Part shown: in pieces, positions 37,444 through 46,559 of the stretch
Numbering within the stretch: position 1 is the first letter of the stretch
Layout: the number at the start of each line of letters is the position of its first letter
Assembly: GCF_026342735.1 (NCBI RefSeq)
Contig: NZ_JAPEMM010000001.1
Span: 2,480,001 to 2,544,000, forward strand
From: Streptomyces sp. NBC_00193
Lineage (GTDB): Bacteria; Actinomycetota; Actinomycetes; Streptomycetales; Streptomycetaceae
Direction of reading: 5' to 3'
DNA: 64,000 nt
Translations under genes and position numbers: made by a program
Notes under the pieces: generated by a model
Databases searched by the model: none
Told to the model about the DNA's origin: nothing
The model's input: the letters and a program-made list of their open reading frames with translations, nothing else

Positions 37444-38226
37444 TCAGTAGTACTCGCCGTGGCGGTAGTCCCAGGAGGGGTAGATCTCCGACAGGTTCTC
37501 CATGATCACCGGGCAGTCGAGACCACGACGAATGAGCACCGGTGCCGGGGAAACGGACCGCTCCCCCTTCTGCACGGGCACGAGCGCCCCTTCACCGTCG
37601 ACCATCGACACCATGACGCCCTGTTCGTGGCGAGTGTCCTCGTCCTTGTCGGGCTGGATGGAGGCCACGTAGTCGTCGGCGCTGACGATGAAGTCCGCTT
37701 GCTCCTCGATGCGCGTGCCGATGTTCTCGACCCGCCCCTTGTTGCCGACCCCCGAGGGGTTGGCGGAACTGGCGAAGACGAGCCGGCGCTCGGACCACAT
37801 CCGCTCGACCAGCTGCTCGGCGGGCCGCCCGAAACGGATCACGAAGCAGCTGGTGCCGCGGGTGTCCGTGGCCAGCTCGCGGGTGGTCTCGTCGGGGAGC
37901 AGCGCAAGGGCTTCCTGCCGCCACGGCAGGATGCAGCCGAGCAGCACGTCCTGCTCCCAGTGCTGCTCGTAGAAGGCCAGGACCTCCTCGTTCAGCTCGG
38001 CCAGCTCCTTGAGCTGGTCCAGATCGGCGCACAGCACGACACCGGGCTTGTTCCGGTTGCGCCGCTTGGCGTCGAACTTCCGCTCCAGACCACGGCCGTC
38101 CGTGGTCATCAGGATGTATCCGACCTTGGTCGCACAGACGACCAGGCCGCCCGGCGCGGACAGGGCCTCCAGGGCCTCGGGTACGGGTTCCCCCTGCCAG
38201 GGGCCCCGCGGGGTGTTGCTCGGCAT
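37444..38226 (-). CDS. YrdC/Sua5-like protein, copy 1
   Basis: 260 residues. YrdC-fold signatures: CATKVGYILMTTDGRGLERK (KxR/SxN-type pocket start), KPGVVLCADLDQLKELAELN, FASSANPSGVGNKGRV. The family uses ATP, bicarbonate and an amino acid to make a carbamoyl-adenylate, as in threonylcarbamoyl-AMP for tRNA. This copy diverges from the housekeeping enzyme and lies in a cluster with a second copy, which argues for a role in secondary metabolism. Last or near-last gene of the minus-strand operon. Confidence 0.8.
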   Translation of the reverse strand: MPSNTPRGPWQGEPVPEALEALSAPGGLVVCATKVGYILMTTDGRGLERKFDAKRRNRNKPGVVLCADLDQLKELAELNEEVLAFYEQHWEQDVLLGCILPWRQEALALLPDETTRELATDTRGTSCFVIRFGRPAEQLVERMWSERRLVFASSANPSGVGNKGRVENIGTRIEEQADFIVSADDYVASIQPDKDEDTRHEQGVMVSMVDGEGALVPVQKGERSVSPAPVLIRRGLDCPVIMENLSEIYPSWDYRHGEYY

Positions 38227-38310
38227 CGGAATTTCGCTCCGCTCTTGTGGAATCCGTACGGACGCACGGGGATGTGGGTGGCGCAGGGGCCGCCGGGAGG
38301 CGGCCGGGGG

Positions 38311-38832
38311 CTACTCGGACTGCTCGGCGGTCCGGGCGAGGCCGGTGATCGTGCCCCGGGCCAGGGAATTCACCGTCAGGTGGAAGCCGACGAGGGCGGC
38401 CGGGGTCCGTTCGTCGACCGGCAGCTCGGCCACGCCCAGGGCGTGGACCGCGAAGATGTACCGGTGCTCGCGGTCTCCCGGCGGCGGGGCGGCTCCCGCG
38501 AAGCCGAGGGAGCCCAGGTCGTTGAGCAGCTCCCGGCCGGCTCCGGACTCCCCGCCCGCCGGCAGGCTGTGCACGTGCGGGGGGATGTCGGCCAGGACCC
38601 AGTGCCAGACGCCACCCGGGGTGGGAGCGTCCGGGTCGAAACAGGTCACCGCGTAGGAGGCGGTTCCCTCCGGGCCCGGCTCCCAGGTGAAGGCGGGGCT
38701 GACGTTCCCGCCCGAGGCCAGCTGAGCCTCGGACAGCCGGTCGCCGTGCCGGACATCGTCGGAGACGACCTTCAGCTCGGGCAGCGCCGGGAGGAAGTCA
38801 TAGGGGTGGGGCGGGATCGGACGGGTCAGCAC
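38311..38832 (-). CDS. YbhB/YbcL-type PEBP protein, copy 1
   Basis: 173 residues. PEBP signature: NVSPAFTWEPGPEGTASYAV, CFDPDAPTPGGVWHWVLADI (DPDAP and HW), and YIFAVHALG. The family binds phosphate-containing or small polar ligands; bacterial function is unsettled, although members recur in some biosynthetic clusters. A second PEBP gene lies at 43435. Confidence 0.88.
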   Translation of the reverse strand: MLTRPIPPHPYDFLPALPELKVVSDDVRHGDRLSEAQLASGGNVSPAFTWEPGPEGTASYAVTCFDPDAPTPGGVWHWVLADIPPHVHSLPAGGESGAGRELLNDLGSLGFAGAAPPPGDREHRYIFAVHALGVAELPVDERTPAALVGFHLTVNSLARGTITGLARTAEQSE

Positions 38833-39000
38833 GGGTGTGCTCCTTCGTCGTCGGTGCGCCGGCCGCGCCGAGGGGCGGGGGGCCGGCGGACATGGATAAC
38901 GGGGACAGGGTTGGGGCTGGGGGCCGGTGGGACGCGGTCGGGCACGGAGCCGGGCGGCGCCGTTCTCGGAGCGGGCCCTGACGCGGTGTCGTCTCCGGAG

Positions 39001-40251
39001 TCATGTCGCGGACACGGGCGGGGCGCCGGACCGGGTGGATGTCCGGTCTTCCGGCCCGCCGTCCGGCTTCGTCGCGGCCTGCCGCGCCACCAGCCGGGCC
39101 GCGACCGCCTGGCCGGCCACCACCAGCACGGCGCACGCCGCCACGGCCTCCGTGGCGCTGCCGCCGGAGCCGAGCCACAGGCCCGCGCCGATCAGCAGGG
39201 CTGCCTGGACGATGCCTTGGCGCCGCTCCAGACCGCGGGTCACCCGCTGGCGCTCCGCGTCGGAAAGGCCGGCCATGGCCGGTCCGAGGAAACCCATCGT
39301 GGTGGGCCGGACGGTGCCGCCCGCCAGGCCCAGCAGCGCGGTGCCGCCGGCGATGGCGAGCAGGCCGCCGGGGGCCAGGAGGAGCAGACCGAGCACCATG
39401 GCCCCGCTGCTGAGCCAGAAGAGAGTGGTCGCCGAATAGCGGCGTTGCCAGGCCAGGGACAGCCGTACGGACATCAGTCCGCACAGGGTGTAGAGGCCCA
39501 GCACCGCGCCGAACATGGTCACGGAGAGCTGTTCCCCGAAGAACAGCAGCAGCGGCAGCAGGAAGGTGTAGGCGGTCAGCAGCACGGCACGGGACACGGA
39601 GTAGTACGAGGCCCAGAGCCGTACCTGCCAGGGCAGCACCCGGCCCGGGCCCGTCACCGCCGTACCGCCGGCGCCCGGCTCCGCCGTCTGCGGGCGCAGC
39701 CCGCCCCGGCCGCCCGGCAGGACGACGAGCGCGGCGACGGCGCAGCCCAACGCCGACAGTACGAAGGGGGCCCGGTCGTACTGGGCGTAGGCCAACGCTC
39801 CGAGGACGCCCGCGGCGAAGGAGATGAGGAACATCCCCGCCTGGGTCCGTGCCTCGCGGGTGCGGAAGCGCTCGCCGGAGAGCAGGGTCGAGGCGAGGGC
39901 CGCGTCCGTCCCGGCCGTCAGACAGAACCCCAGACCGGCGAGCACCTGGGAGGCGACCGCGACCCCGGTGGAGACCGGCGCCAGCAGGATCAGCAGGCCC
40001 GCGAGTTTGACGGCCTCTCCCGCCACCAGACAGCCCGCCAGCGACAGCCGCCGCCGGAGGGGGGCCACCACGTGGTCCCCCAGGGCCGCAGTGACTCCGT
40101 AGAGGGCGAGCAGGGCCGCCGTGGCCAGCGGGCCGAAACCCTGCTGGATGAGGAAGACGACGACGACCGGCAGGTGGAAGTAGGCGCGGGAGACGATGCG
40201 GTAGGCCTGTACCCGTGCGGCGTAGCGGGCCTGTTCCTTCACGTCGGTCAT
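39001..40251 (-). CDS. Major facilitator superfamily transporter
   Basis: 416 residues with about 12 hydrophobic segments, for example VVVFLIQQGFGPLATAALLA, AVKLAGLLILLAPVSTGVAV and AGMFLISFAAGVLGALAYA. A TALYGVTAALGD segment occupies the loop 2 region of drug efflux pumps. Probably exports the cluster product. The start overlaps the stop of the YrdC-like gene (ATGA). Confidence 0.85.
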   Translation of the reverse strand: MTDVKEQARYAARVQAYRIVSRAYFHLPVVVVFLIQQGFGPLATAALLALYGVTAALGDHVVAPLRRRLSLAGCLVAGEAVKLAGLLILLAPVSTGVAVASQVLAGLGFCLTAGTDAALASTLLSGERFRTREARTQAGMFLISFAAGVLGALAYAQYDRAPFVLSALGCAVAALVVLPGGRGGLRPQTAEPGAGGTAVTGPGRVLPWQVRLWASYYSVSRAVLLTAYTFLLPLLLFFGEQLSVTMFGAVLGLYTLCGLMSVRLSLAWQRRYSATTLFWLSSGAMVLGLLLLAPGGLLAIAGGTALLGLAGGTVRPTTMGFLGPAMAGLSDAERQRVTRGLERRQGIVQAALLIGAGLWLGSGGSATEAVAACAVLVVAGQAVAARLVARQAATKPDGGPEDRTSTRSGAPPVSAT

Positions 40252-40892
40252 CGCTCCAGACCCGGCAGGTACGGGGCGAGCTCCTCAGCCGCCAGATCGC
40301 CCTGGCGCACGATGGCGGGCGTGTCCAGCAGGCTGAGGATGGTGCTGCTGCGGGTGAACTTCGAGGGGGCGCCCGCGCGGACGATGATGTCGCAGTGCTT
40401 GCCGATGTGCTCGTAGGCGATGTCGAACGTGACGAGCCCCTCGTCCATGGTGCCGCTGATGTTCGCCGAGGTGGCGGCGATCGCCAGCCCGCTGTAGAGC
40501 GACAGCTGGTTCAGCGTGCGGCTGACGTTGTGGACGACGGACACGGTGTCCTTGCCGGAAGTGACCCAGTCCGGTACGAGTTCCCGCTTGCGCATGACGA
40601 GGTTCAGCGGCCCCGGCCAGAAGCGCTCCACCAGCGCCTCGACGTCCACCCCCGCCGGCCGGCGGGCCCAGCGCACCCAGTCCGAGGGACTGGAGACGAA
40701 CAGGGTCAACGGCTTGCTGCCGTCGCGGCGCTTCATGTCGTACAGGCGCTCGCAGGACTGCTCCAGGAACGGGTTGCAGAAGATGCCGTAGTTGGTGTCG
40801 GTCTGGGCGGCGACCACTGCCCCCGCCCGCAGGGCGTCACCGGCCCGGCGGATTCCGTCGCCGTCGGCCTCGTCGATGATCTCCGCGCTCAT
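40248..40892 (-). CDS. YrdC/Sua5-like protein, copy 2
   Basis: 214 residues. VAAQTDTNYGIFCNP, YDMKRRDGSKPLTLFVSSPS, ERFWPGPLNLVM and IAATSANISGTMDEG match the YrdC domain closely (KR-x(n)-KPLTLFV and SANxSG). No C-terminal Sua5 domain. Overlaps both neighbours by 4 bases (leuD-like upstream, MFS downstream), so part of one operon. Confidence 0.88.
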   Translation of the reverse strand: MSAEIIDEADGDGIRRAGDALRAGAVVAAQTDTNYGIFCNPFLEQSCERLYDMKRRDGSKPLTLFVSSPSDWVRWARRPAGVDVEALVERFWPGPLNLVMRKRELVPDWVTSGKDTVSVVHNVSRTLNQLSLYSGLAIAATSANISGTMDEGLVTFDIAYEHIGKHCDIIVRAGAPSKFTRSSTILSLLDTPAIVRQGDLAAEELAPYLPGLER

Positions 40893-41530
40893 GCGACCTC
40901 CACCCCCGAGTCCTCGAAGACGTCCTCGACCTGTCCGTTGGTACGCGGCATCCAGAAGGGCCGGGATGCCTCGTGGAGGCCGATGGCCTCCTCCGCCTCG
41001 GCGGCGAGGTCGATGAGGTCCAGTCCGTGCGTGAGCCGGTAGCGGGCCCCCTCGTCGAGGACGAAGGGCTCCGCCACCACGCCCGCGGCCTCGCAGGTGA
41101 CCGTGGCCCGCAGCAGGTCGACGGTCACCTCGGCCGTGGCGTCCGCCGTGACCGCGTCCATGATCTTCCCGGTGGCGGCTGCGTCGAGGGTGACGGGTAC
41201 CAGGCCCACGTTGGGCAGGTTGTTGCGGAAGATGTCGGCGAAGCTCGGCGCGATCACCGCCTTGAAGCCGAAGTCCCGCAGGGCCCAGGGCGCGTGCTCC
41301 CGCGAGGAACCGCAGCCGAAGTTGGGGCCGGAGACCAGGATGGTGGCCCCCGCGCGCTCGGGGCGGTTCAGGACGAACTCCGGGTCACGGCGCCACTTCT
41401 GGAACAGGCCGTCCTCGAAGCCGGTCCGTTCGACCCGCTTCATCCACACGGCCGGAATGATCTGGTCCGTATCCACGTCGGAGGCGTCCAGCGGGACGCC
41501 TCGCCCACGTATTACCTCTATTTTTTCCAT
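40889..41530 (-). CDS. LeuD-like isopropylmalate/aconitase-type dehydratase small subunit
   Basis: 213 residues. RGRGVPLDASDVDTDQIIPA, ILVSGPNFGCGSSREHAPWA and GFKAVIAPSFADIFRNNLPN define the swivelling small-subunit domain. AAGGATC ribosome site. Paired with the LeuC-like gene 49 bases upstream. Because it is embedded with two YrdC genes and an exporter, a cluster-dedicated isomerase acting on an extended or modified malate is more likely than leucine synthesis. Confidence 0.9.
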   Translation of the reverse strand: MEKIEVIRGRGVPLDASDVDTDQIIPAVWMKRVERTGFEDGLFQKWRRDPEFVLNRPERAGATILVSGPNFGCGSSREHAPWALRDFGFKAVIAPSFADIFRNNLPNVGLVPVTLDAAATGKIMDAVTADATAEVTVDLLRATVTCEAAGVVAEPFVLDEGARYRLTHGLDLIDLAAEAEEAIGLHEASRPFWMPRTNGQVEDVFEDSGVEVA

Positions 41531-41579
41531 TTTTGATCCTTAGTCAGAAAAATATCCCGGCAAGGCGGTCCCGGGACCT

Positions 41580-42983
41580 TCAGGAGATCTCCGCGCTGCC
41601 GGCCAGCCGCCCGAGCAGCGCAGTCGCCGCAGCCGTCTCGGGGGACACCAGGTGGGTACGGGCTCCGGGCCCTTGCCGTCCCTCGAAGTTCCGGTTCGAG
41701 GTGGAGGCGGAGTGGGTACCGGCGGGCACCCGGTCACCGTTGACGGCGATGCACATCGAGCAGCCCGGATTGCGCCACTCGAAGCCGGCTTCCGTGAAGA
41801 CGCGGTCCAGTCCCTCGGCCTCGGCCAGGCGCTTGATCTGTTCCGAGCCGGGCACGACGAGGGCAGTCACCTCGTCGGCAACCTTGCGCCCCTGCACGAC
41901 CGCGGCCGCCGCCCGCAGGTCCTCCATGCGCCCGTTGGTGCAGGAGCCGATGAAGACGGTGCGGATGGGGATGTCGGCCAGGCGCTGCCCCGCCTCGAGC
42001 CCCATGTAGTCGAGGGCACGGCGGCCGGCCTCGCGGGAGACCGGATCGGCCATGGCCTCGGGGTCCGGGACCCGTCCGTCGACCGCGACGGCCTGACCGG
42101 GGTTGATCCCCCAGGTGACCATCGCGCGGAGCCCGTCCACGTCGACCACGACCTCCCGGTCGAACTCGGCGTCCGGGGCGCTGCGGTACGCGGCCCAGGC
42201 CTTCTTGGCCCTCTCCCAGTCCTCACCCTGAGGGGCTCGGTCACGCCCCTCCAGGTAGGCGAAGGTCGTCTCGTCAGGGGCGATCATTCCGCTGCGGGCA
42301 CCGGCCTCGATGGCCATGTTGCACAGCGTCATCCGGCCTTCCATGCTCATGCGGTCGATGACGTCGCCCTGGAACTCGATGAGGTGACCGGTGCCGCCGT
42401 CGGTGCCGATGGCCCGGATCACCGCCAGGGCGATGTCCTTGGCGGTGGCCTCGGCCGCGGGCGTCCCCTCGATGAGGACGCGCATGCTCTTCGGCTTGGC
42501 GATGCGCAGCGTCTGGGTGGCCAGCACGTGCTCGACCTGGCTGGTGCCGATGCCGAAGGCCACCGCGCCGAACGCGCCGTGGGTGGCGGTGTGGCTGTCG
42601 CCGCAGACGATCAGCATGCCGGGCAGGGTGAGGCCCATCTGCGGGCCGATGACGTGCACGATGCCCTGGCCGAGACTGTTCATGGGGTGGAGCTCCACCC
42701 CGAACTCCCTGCTGTTGCGGATCTGGAGCGCCAGCTGTCGGCGACCGATGGAGTCGCTGAGCGGCACCCGCCGGCCCCGCGTCGGGACGTCGTGGTCCGC
42801 GGTGGCGACGGTCAGGTCCGGGCGGCGCACCTTCCGGCCTGCCTCCCGGAGCCCTTCGAAGGCCTGAGGGGACGTCAGTTCGTGGAGCAGGTGCATGTCG
42901 ACGTAGACGAGCTCACCGCCGGTCCCGTCGATGGTGTGCTCCGCCCAGATCCGCTCCAGCAGGGTGTTCCTGGCCACGGGCAA
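41580..42983 (-). CDS. LeuC-like dehydratase large subunit ([4Fe-4S])
   Basis: 467 residues from TTG 42983; GTG 42977 is a likely alternative ([18 protein letters not shown] fits the family N-terminus). Cluster ligands are Cys348 ([12 protein letters not shown]), Cys408 and Cys411 ([13 protein letters not shown]). Other aconitase-family marks: [20 protein letters not shown] and [15 protein letters not shown]. It isomerises a 2-alkylmalate to the 3-isomer. First gene of the operon leuC-leuD-yrdC-MFS. Confidence 0.9.
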   Translation of the reverse strand: MPVARNTLLERIWAEHTIDGTGGELVYVDMHLLHELTSPQAFEGLREAGRKVRRPDLTVATADHDVPTRGRRVPLSDSIGRRQLALQIRNSREFGVELHPMNSLGQGIVHVIGPQMGLTLPGMLIVCGDSHTATHGAFGAVAFGIGTSQVEHVLATQTLRIAKPKSMRVLIEGTPAAEATAKDIALAVIRAIGTDGGTGHLIEFQGDVIDRMSMEGRMTLCNMAIEAGARSGMIAPDETTFAYLEGRDRAPQGEDWERAKKAWAAYRSAPDAEFDREVVVDVDGLRAMVTWGINPGQAVAVDGRVPDPEAMADPVSREAGRRALDYMGLEAGQRLADIPIRTVFIGSCTNGRMEDLRAAAAVVQGRKVADEVTALVVPGSEQIKRLAEAEGLDRVFTEAGFEWRNPGCSMCIAVNGDRVPAGTHSASTSNRNFEGRQGPGARTHLVSPETAAATALLGRLAGSAEIS

Positions 42984-43434
42984 CTCATTTCATATTGTGG
43001 ACTGCGTGATTACATTTTGAGACGGTAGCAAGTGACACATGCGCAACTCGGCTGCCTTTCAAAGGCTGAGACATGTAACAGCAGGCGAATTCCCAAGCTG
43101 TAGATAGCCGCTGAAACTCCCCGCCGTCCGTCCCGCGAGGACGACACCGTCGAGTGCGGCCGTAAGGCCCGCTGACAACAACTCTGGCCCGGCTGGACGA
43201 GCAGCGGCAAGCAAAACCAATGGCATCAGCCTGCGTTGGCAACCCCATGCCACTGCGGGACGTCCGAAAGCTGCCGGGGCAGGACGCTGCCGCCCGCACC
43301 TCTGGTTTCCGCAGGCCCTCCGCAGCAGACTCGACAGCGGCCTGGCCGACATCACGGCGAATGCCGAGGGCTACGCCGAAATGTCTTCTCCATCTGTCGG
43401 TTTCACGCCTGGAAAGACACAGGAGGATTTACGC
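42984..43434. other. Divergent region between the leuC-like and PEBP genes
   Basis: About 450 bases. An AT-rich patch (TCATATTGTGGACTGCGTGA to TTACATTTTGAG, 42990-43020) is likely the promoter of the minus-strand operon. No gene seen. An ACACAGGAGG ribosome site ends the region before 43435. Confidence 0.45.
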
Positions 43435-44010
43435 ATGAAAGTGTTCAGCAACACGTTCGACGACCACGACGCCCCGGCGGCGAACCGCAACCCGCACGTG
43501 GCCTGGTCGGACGTGCCCGAGGGGACCCGCTCGCTCGTTCTGGCCGCCGTCGACGTGGGCATCCCGGCCGAGTTCGACGACCTGAACCGGACAGGACGGG
43601 CCGTCCCGGCCGACATGCCTCGCCAGGAGTTCAACCACTGGGTGCTCGTCGACATCGATCCCGGACTCGGCGAGATCGCCGAGGGTGCGCTGGGTGAGGA
43701 TGGCGTTCCCGGTGGAAAGCCCGGCCCGGAGGCCGCCTTCGGGGCCCCTCAGGGCGCCAACGGCTACCGGGGCTTCTTCGCCGGAGACCCTGCGAAGGCC
43801 GGCGGCCGCTCCGGTCCCGACGGCCCGTGCCCGCCGCGGAACGACGGGCTTGTGCACCGCTACGTGTTCCTCCTCTACGCGACGGACCTGGAGCGTGTCC
43901 CCCTGGGCGGCACCTTCACCGCCGCCGACATCCTGGAGGCGATCGACGGCCACGTCCTGGACGAGACGTCGTTCACCGGCCACTACTCCCTCGACCCATC
44001 GCTCGCCTGA
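43435..44010 (+). CDS. YbhB/YbcL-type PEBP protein, copy 2
   Basis: 191 residues from ATG 43435 (AGGAGG upstream). NPHVAWSDVPEGTRSLVLAA, FNHWVLVDIDPGLGEIAEG and HRYVFLLYATDLERVPLGG are PEBP hallmarks. Longer than copy 1 because of an insert (about 85-140) rich in Gly/Pro. The paralogue at 38311 lies in the opposing operon. Confidence 0.88.
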   Translation: MKVFSNTFDDHDAPAANRNPHVAWSDVPEGTRSLVLAAVDVGIPAEFDDLNRTGRAVPADMPRQEFNHWVLVDIDPGLGEIAEGALGEDGVPGGKPGPEAAFGAPQGANGYRGFFAGDPAKAGGRSGPDGPCPPRNDGLVHRYVFLLYATDLERVPLGGTFTAADILEAIDGHVLDETSFTGHYSLDPSLA

Positions 44011-44110
44011 AGCCGTCCGGCCCACGGCAGCGGCGCCCCCGCGGCCAGGGCCGACCGGCTACGGGAAACCGCTCCCGGCACGCCCGGGACCCGACCAGAC
44101 AGGGCAGCGG

Positions 44111-44473
44111 ATGTACCTGGTGAACACCCGGCTCGTCGCCGGGGTGGACCCGCTCTCCCGCACCAGATTGCGGGAGCTGCTGCTGGAGGCGGCCGATGCG
44201 GCCGACGGCCTCGAGCACGTGTATGTGCAGACGGACCCGGCGGGGGCGGACGTCACGCTCTTCCTGCTCGGCACGAGCCTCGCCGCGGCGGAGAGGTCCG
44301 CACTGCGCATCCACACCGCGCTACTGACCAGCCGCCCGGAACTACGCGGCTGGCTGCTGACCCGCTGCGGCGCCGACCTGGTCGCCGCGCTCGCAGGGCC
44401 CGCCCTGCTGGGCGACGCCGGCTCGGGTGGCAAGGGCTTGCCAGGGCAGGACCCTGACAGCCCAGAGTGCTGA
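44111..44473 (+). CDS. Small protein of unknown function
   Basis: 120 residues from ATG 44111 (MYLVNTRLVAGVDPLSRTRL). Predicted alpha/beta (LLLEAADAADGLEHVYVQTD; VTLFLLGTSLAAAERSALRI). No motif recognised. Begins 100 bases after the PEBP gene and ends before a hairpin. Codon use fits a real gene. Confidence 0.55.
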   Translation: MYLVNTRLVAGVDPLSRTRLRELLLEAADAADGLEHVYVQTDPAGADVTLFLLGTSLAAAERSALRIHTALLTSRPELRGWLLTRCGADLVAALAGPALLGDAGSGGKGLPGQDPDSPEC

Positions 44474-44483
44474 CACGCGGACT

Positions 44484-44512
44484 CCCCGTGACAGATGCTT
44501 GGTGTCACGGGG
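44484..44512 (+). terminator. Hairpin between the small protein and the peptide gene
   Basis: CCCCGTGACA pairs perfectly with TGTCACGGGG, 9-base loop; it isolates the peptide gene downstream. Confidence 0.7.
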
Positions 44513-44598
44513 GAAGACCGGCACGGCGCCGGAACTTCCAGAAGTCATATGCGAGAACGCCAAAGAAATCACGTCATCACACAGGGGGAATTGCTCTC

Positions 44599-44751
44599 AT
44601 GAACACCATTCGCCGTACGGCCGGTCTCCTCTTCGTCGCCCTCGGCCTCACTCTTGGCTCCGCCGCCTGGGCCGACAGCGCTTCCACGTCCGTGAATTCC
44701 ACGGTGGCCGCGCCGCCCGTCGCGACCGCCGATGACGCGACCTGGGGCTGA
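44599..44751 (+). CDS. Secreted small peptide ending DATWG
   Basis: 50 residues. Signal peptide MNTIRRTAGLLFVALGLTLG with cut near SAAWA-DS leaves about 25 residues rich in Ser/Thr/Ala/Val and ending ADDATWG. An AGGGGGAA ribosome site lies 10 bases upstream. Convergent with a TrmB/LuxR-type regulator that is a paralogue of the one beside the DLGWD peptide at 1.3 kb. Both mature peptides end D-x-x-W plus one residue. Likely a signal or leaderless secreted factor; inference. Confidence 0.68.
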   Translation: MNTIRRTAGLLFVALGLTLGSAAWADSASTSVNSTVAAPPVATADDATWG

Positions 44752-44786
44752 TTCGCCCCTTTCTCCGCTCTTACCGCACGAACAAT

Positions 44787-45782
44787 TCAGGAGCGGCTTG
44801 TCAGCCAGCCTTCCTGAGCCGCACGGAGTCCGGCCTGAAATCGGCTGACGGCGCCGAGGCGGGTGGACAGTTCGGCGGTGATCCGCCGACAGGTGCGAAC
44901 CGAAACACCCAGTTTGCGGGCCACCACTTCGTCCGTGTGCCCTTCTGCCATCAGACGCAGGACCTCGCGCTCCTGGCCGGTCAGACCGTCGTCCGATTTC
45001 TCCGGCCTCTCCCCCCAGGGGGTGGCGATGCCCCAGATGTATTCGAAGAGTGCGTACAGGGCGGCGGTCGCTCCGCTGCCCCTCAGAAGCATCGCGCCGC
45101 TGTTGACCTCGTCGGGATCCAGCGGCACGAGCGCCAGCTCGCGGTCGACGATCATCATGCGGATCGGCAACGCCGGGCGGGTACGAACTTCGCAGCCGAG
45201 GTCCGCGAGCCACCGGATGTGGGCGGAGGTGGCGGTGTTGTTCTGCATGCTGTCCAGGTAGACGGTCCGCATCCGGACGCCGCGCCCCAGGAGTTCCTTG
45301 TTGACCGGTCGGCTGGCCTTGATCCCTTCCGCGCTGATGGAACCGCTGGGGACGAGACTGACGAGCTCGTGCCGGGCCGACCGGGTGAGGGACTCGATCT
45401 TGGCCCGGACCTCGTCGAGCCCGATCAGCTGCTCTGTTCCGCCGCTTCGCTGCGAGGAGCGCAAGTCTCCGTAGTCCTGGACCATGCGCGCCACGGCGGT
45501 GCGGCTGGCCTGCAGTTCCTGCTGACGTTCGAAGATCTCAGCCTCGCGGGCTTCTATCATCGCCGCGAAGGCGACCTCCGGATTGACCGCGCGGGCCGCT
45601 CCCCGCACGTCGGAGGACGGCCTCAGCAGCGAGAGCCGGGCCAATGCGTCCATGGCGGTGCGGACCCGCTCCTCCGGCCAGCCCAGCCGCTCGGTGAGTT
45701 GCTTCACTTCGGCCTGCGGGTACTCGAACATCGCCCGATACACGGCAAGTGCGTCCATGTCCAGGCCAAGAGACTCCAGCAT
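44787..45782 (-). CDS. TrmB/LuxR-type regulator, paralogue of 1643-2587
   Basis: 331 residues from ATG 45782 (an AGGAG 12 bases upstream; ATG 45794 is the alternative but touches it). N-terminal TrmB-type winged helix (LGLDMDALAVYRAMFEYPQA, LTERLGWPEERVRTAMDALA), a coiled-coil linker (EIFERQQELQASRTAVARMV), a PLD-like middle domain (RGVRMRTVYLDSMQNN; MMIVDRELALVPLDPDE), and C-terminal LuxR HTH (LTGQEREVLRLMAEGHTDEV, ARKLGVSVRTCRRI). The peptide gene ends 35 bases from the stop of this gene, tail to tail. Confidence 0.85.
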   Translation of the reverse strand: MLESLGLDMDALAVYRAMFEYPQAEVKQLTERLGWPEERVRTAMDALARLSLLRPSSDVRGAARAVNPEVAFAAMIEAREAEIFERQQELQASRTAVARMVQDYGDLRSSQRSGGTEQLIGLDEVRAKIESLTRSARHELVSLVPSGSISAEGIKASRPVNKELLGRGVRMRTVYLDSMQNNTATSAHIRWLADLGCEVRTRPALPIRMMIVDRELALVPLDPDEVNSGAMLLRGSGATAALYALFEYIWGIATPWGERPEKSDDGLTGQEREVLRLMAEGHTDEVVARKLGVSVRTCRRITAELSTRLGAVSRFQAGLRAAQEGWLTSRS

Positions 45783-46286
45783 CGACTCCCCCATCTCCTG
45801 ACACCCCCGCCCTTTGCCGGGGGTAGTCGGCGTGATCGTGATCCAGTCGGAGGCCGTCCCAGCCGTCGGGTCCTGTTCCTGTTCTGCGCGATGCGTGGCG
45901 GGATGGCCGCCAGGCTGAAGCACAGGGCCGTGGGGTTCTACGGCATCGCCGGTGAGAGCGACCGCTGCAGGTGGGCCGCGGGATACCGGCGGCTCTCAGG
46001 AAAACGGACGGCGGCGAACGCGCGGCCCCGACCGAGGTGATCGCGGGACCGGCGCGTGGAAGACAGGAGGCGGGCCGACGATTGGCCGGCCGGGCCACCT
46101 GTGTGGGGCACTGCCTTGAGAACGGCGTCAGAAGATGAGGTCCGCCGTGTGGTGATCCCCGTCGCAGGCACTCACACGTCCATCTCCCCGCACCGATCCT
46201 GCTGAACGTCCCTGGCACAGGGCAGCGCACCATGCACGCCGACCCCAGCCGTACCTCAGCCCCCGCTGATTCAACAGATTGTCAAT
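45783..46286. other. Gene-poor stretch after the regulator
   Basis: About 500 bases. An inverted pair near 45805-45830 (CCCGCCCTTTGCCGGGGGTAG) may belong to the regulator promoter. No gene supported; decayed coding sequence begins to its right. Confidence 0.4.
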
Positions 46287-46559
46287 CTACACGAGCTGGC
46301 TCAACACCGCTGGCACGGCCGCGATTCGATACGCCCGGCCTGTTCGGCCCACCCTGATCGACCCTCGCCGGCCCTGGGTGGTGCCCCCGGCCAGCGCGAC
46401 GCGCAGCTCCGGCTGCCGCTGAGCCTGCATGAACAGCTCCACCGTGGCCAGCCAGAGGTCGGGGGGTGCGCCGAACTGCTCGATCAAGCTCTCCCAGATG
46501 CGCTCGAAGTGCGCCCGGGAGGAGCCGTCGGCGCACAGCGCACCGGCAAGCGTCCGGTG
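46287..46559 (-). pseudogene. C-terminal fragment of a TetR-family regulator
   Basis: The minus strand reads RAHFERIWESLIEQFGAPPD, LWLATVELFMQAQRQPELRV, as in the ligand domain of TetR proteins; the DNA-binding domain is absent and the rest is disrupted. Confidence 0.55.

Noticed and set aside
43085..43115. AATTCCCAAGCTGTAGATAGCC resembling the tRNA-Gly att core
   Set aside because: Only about 12 bases match before it diverges, and neither the T arm nor the hairpin follows; probably chance.
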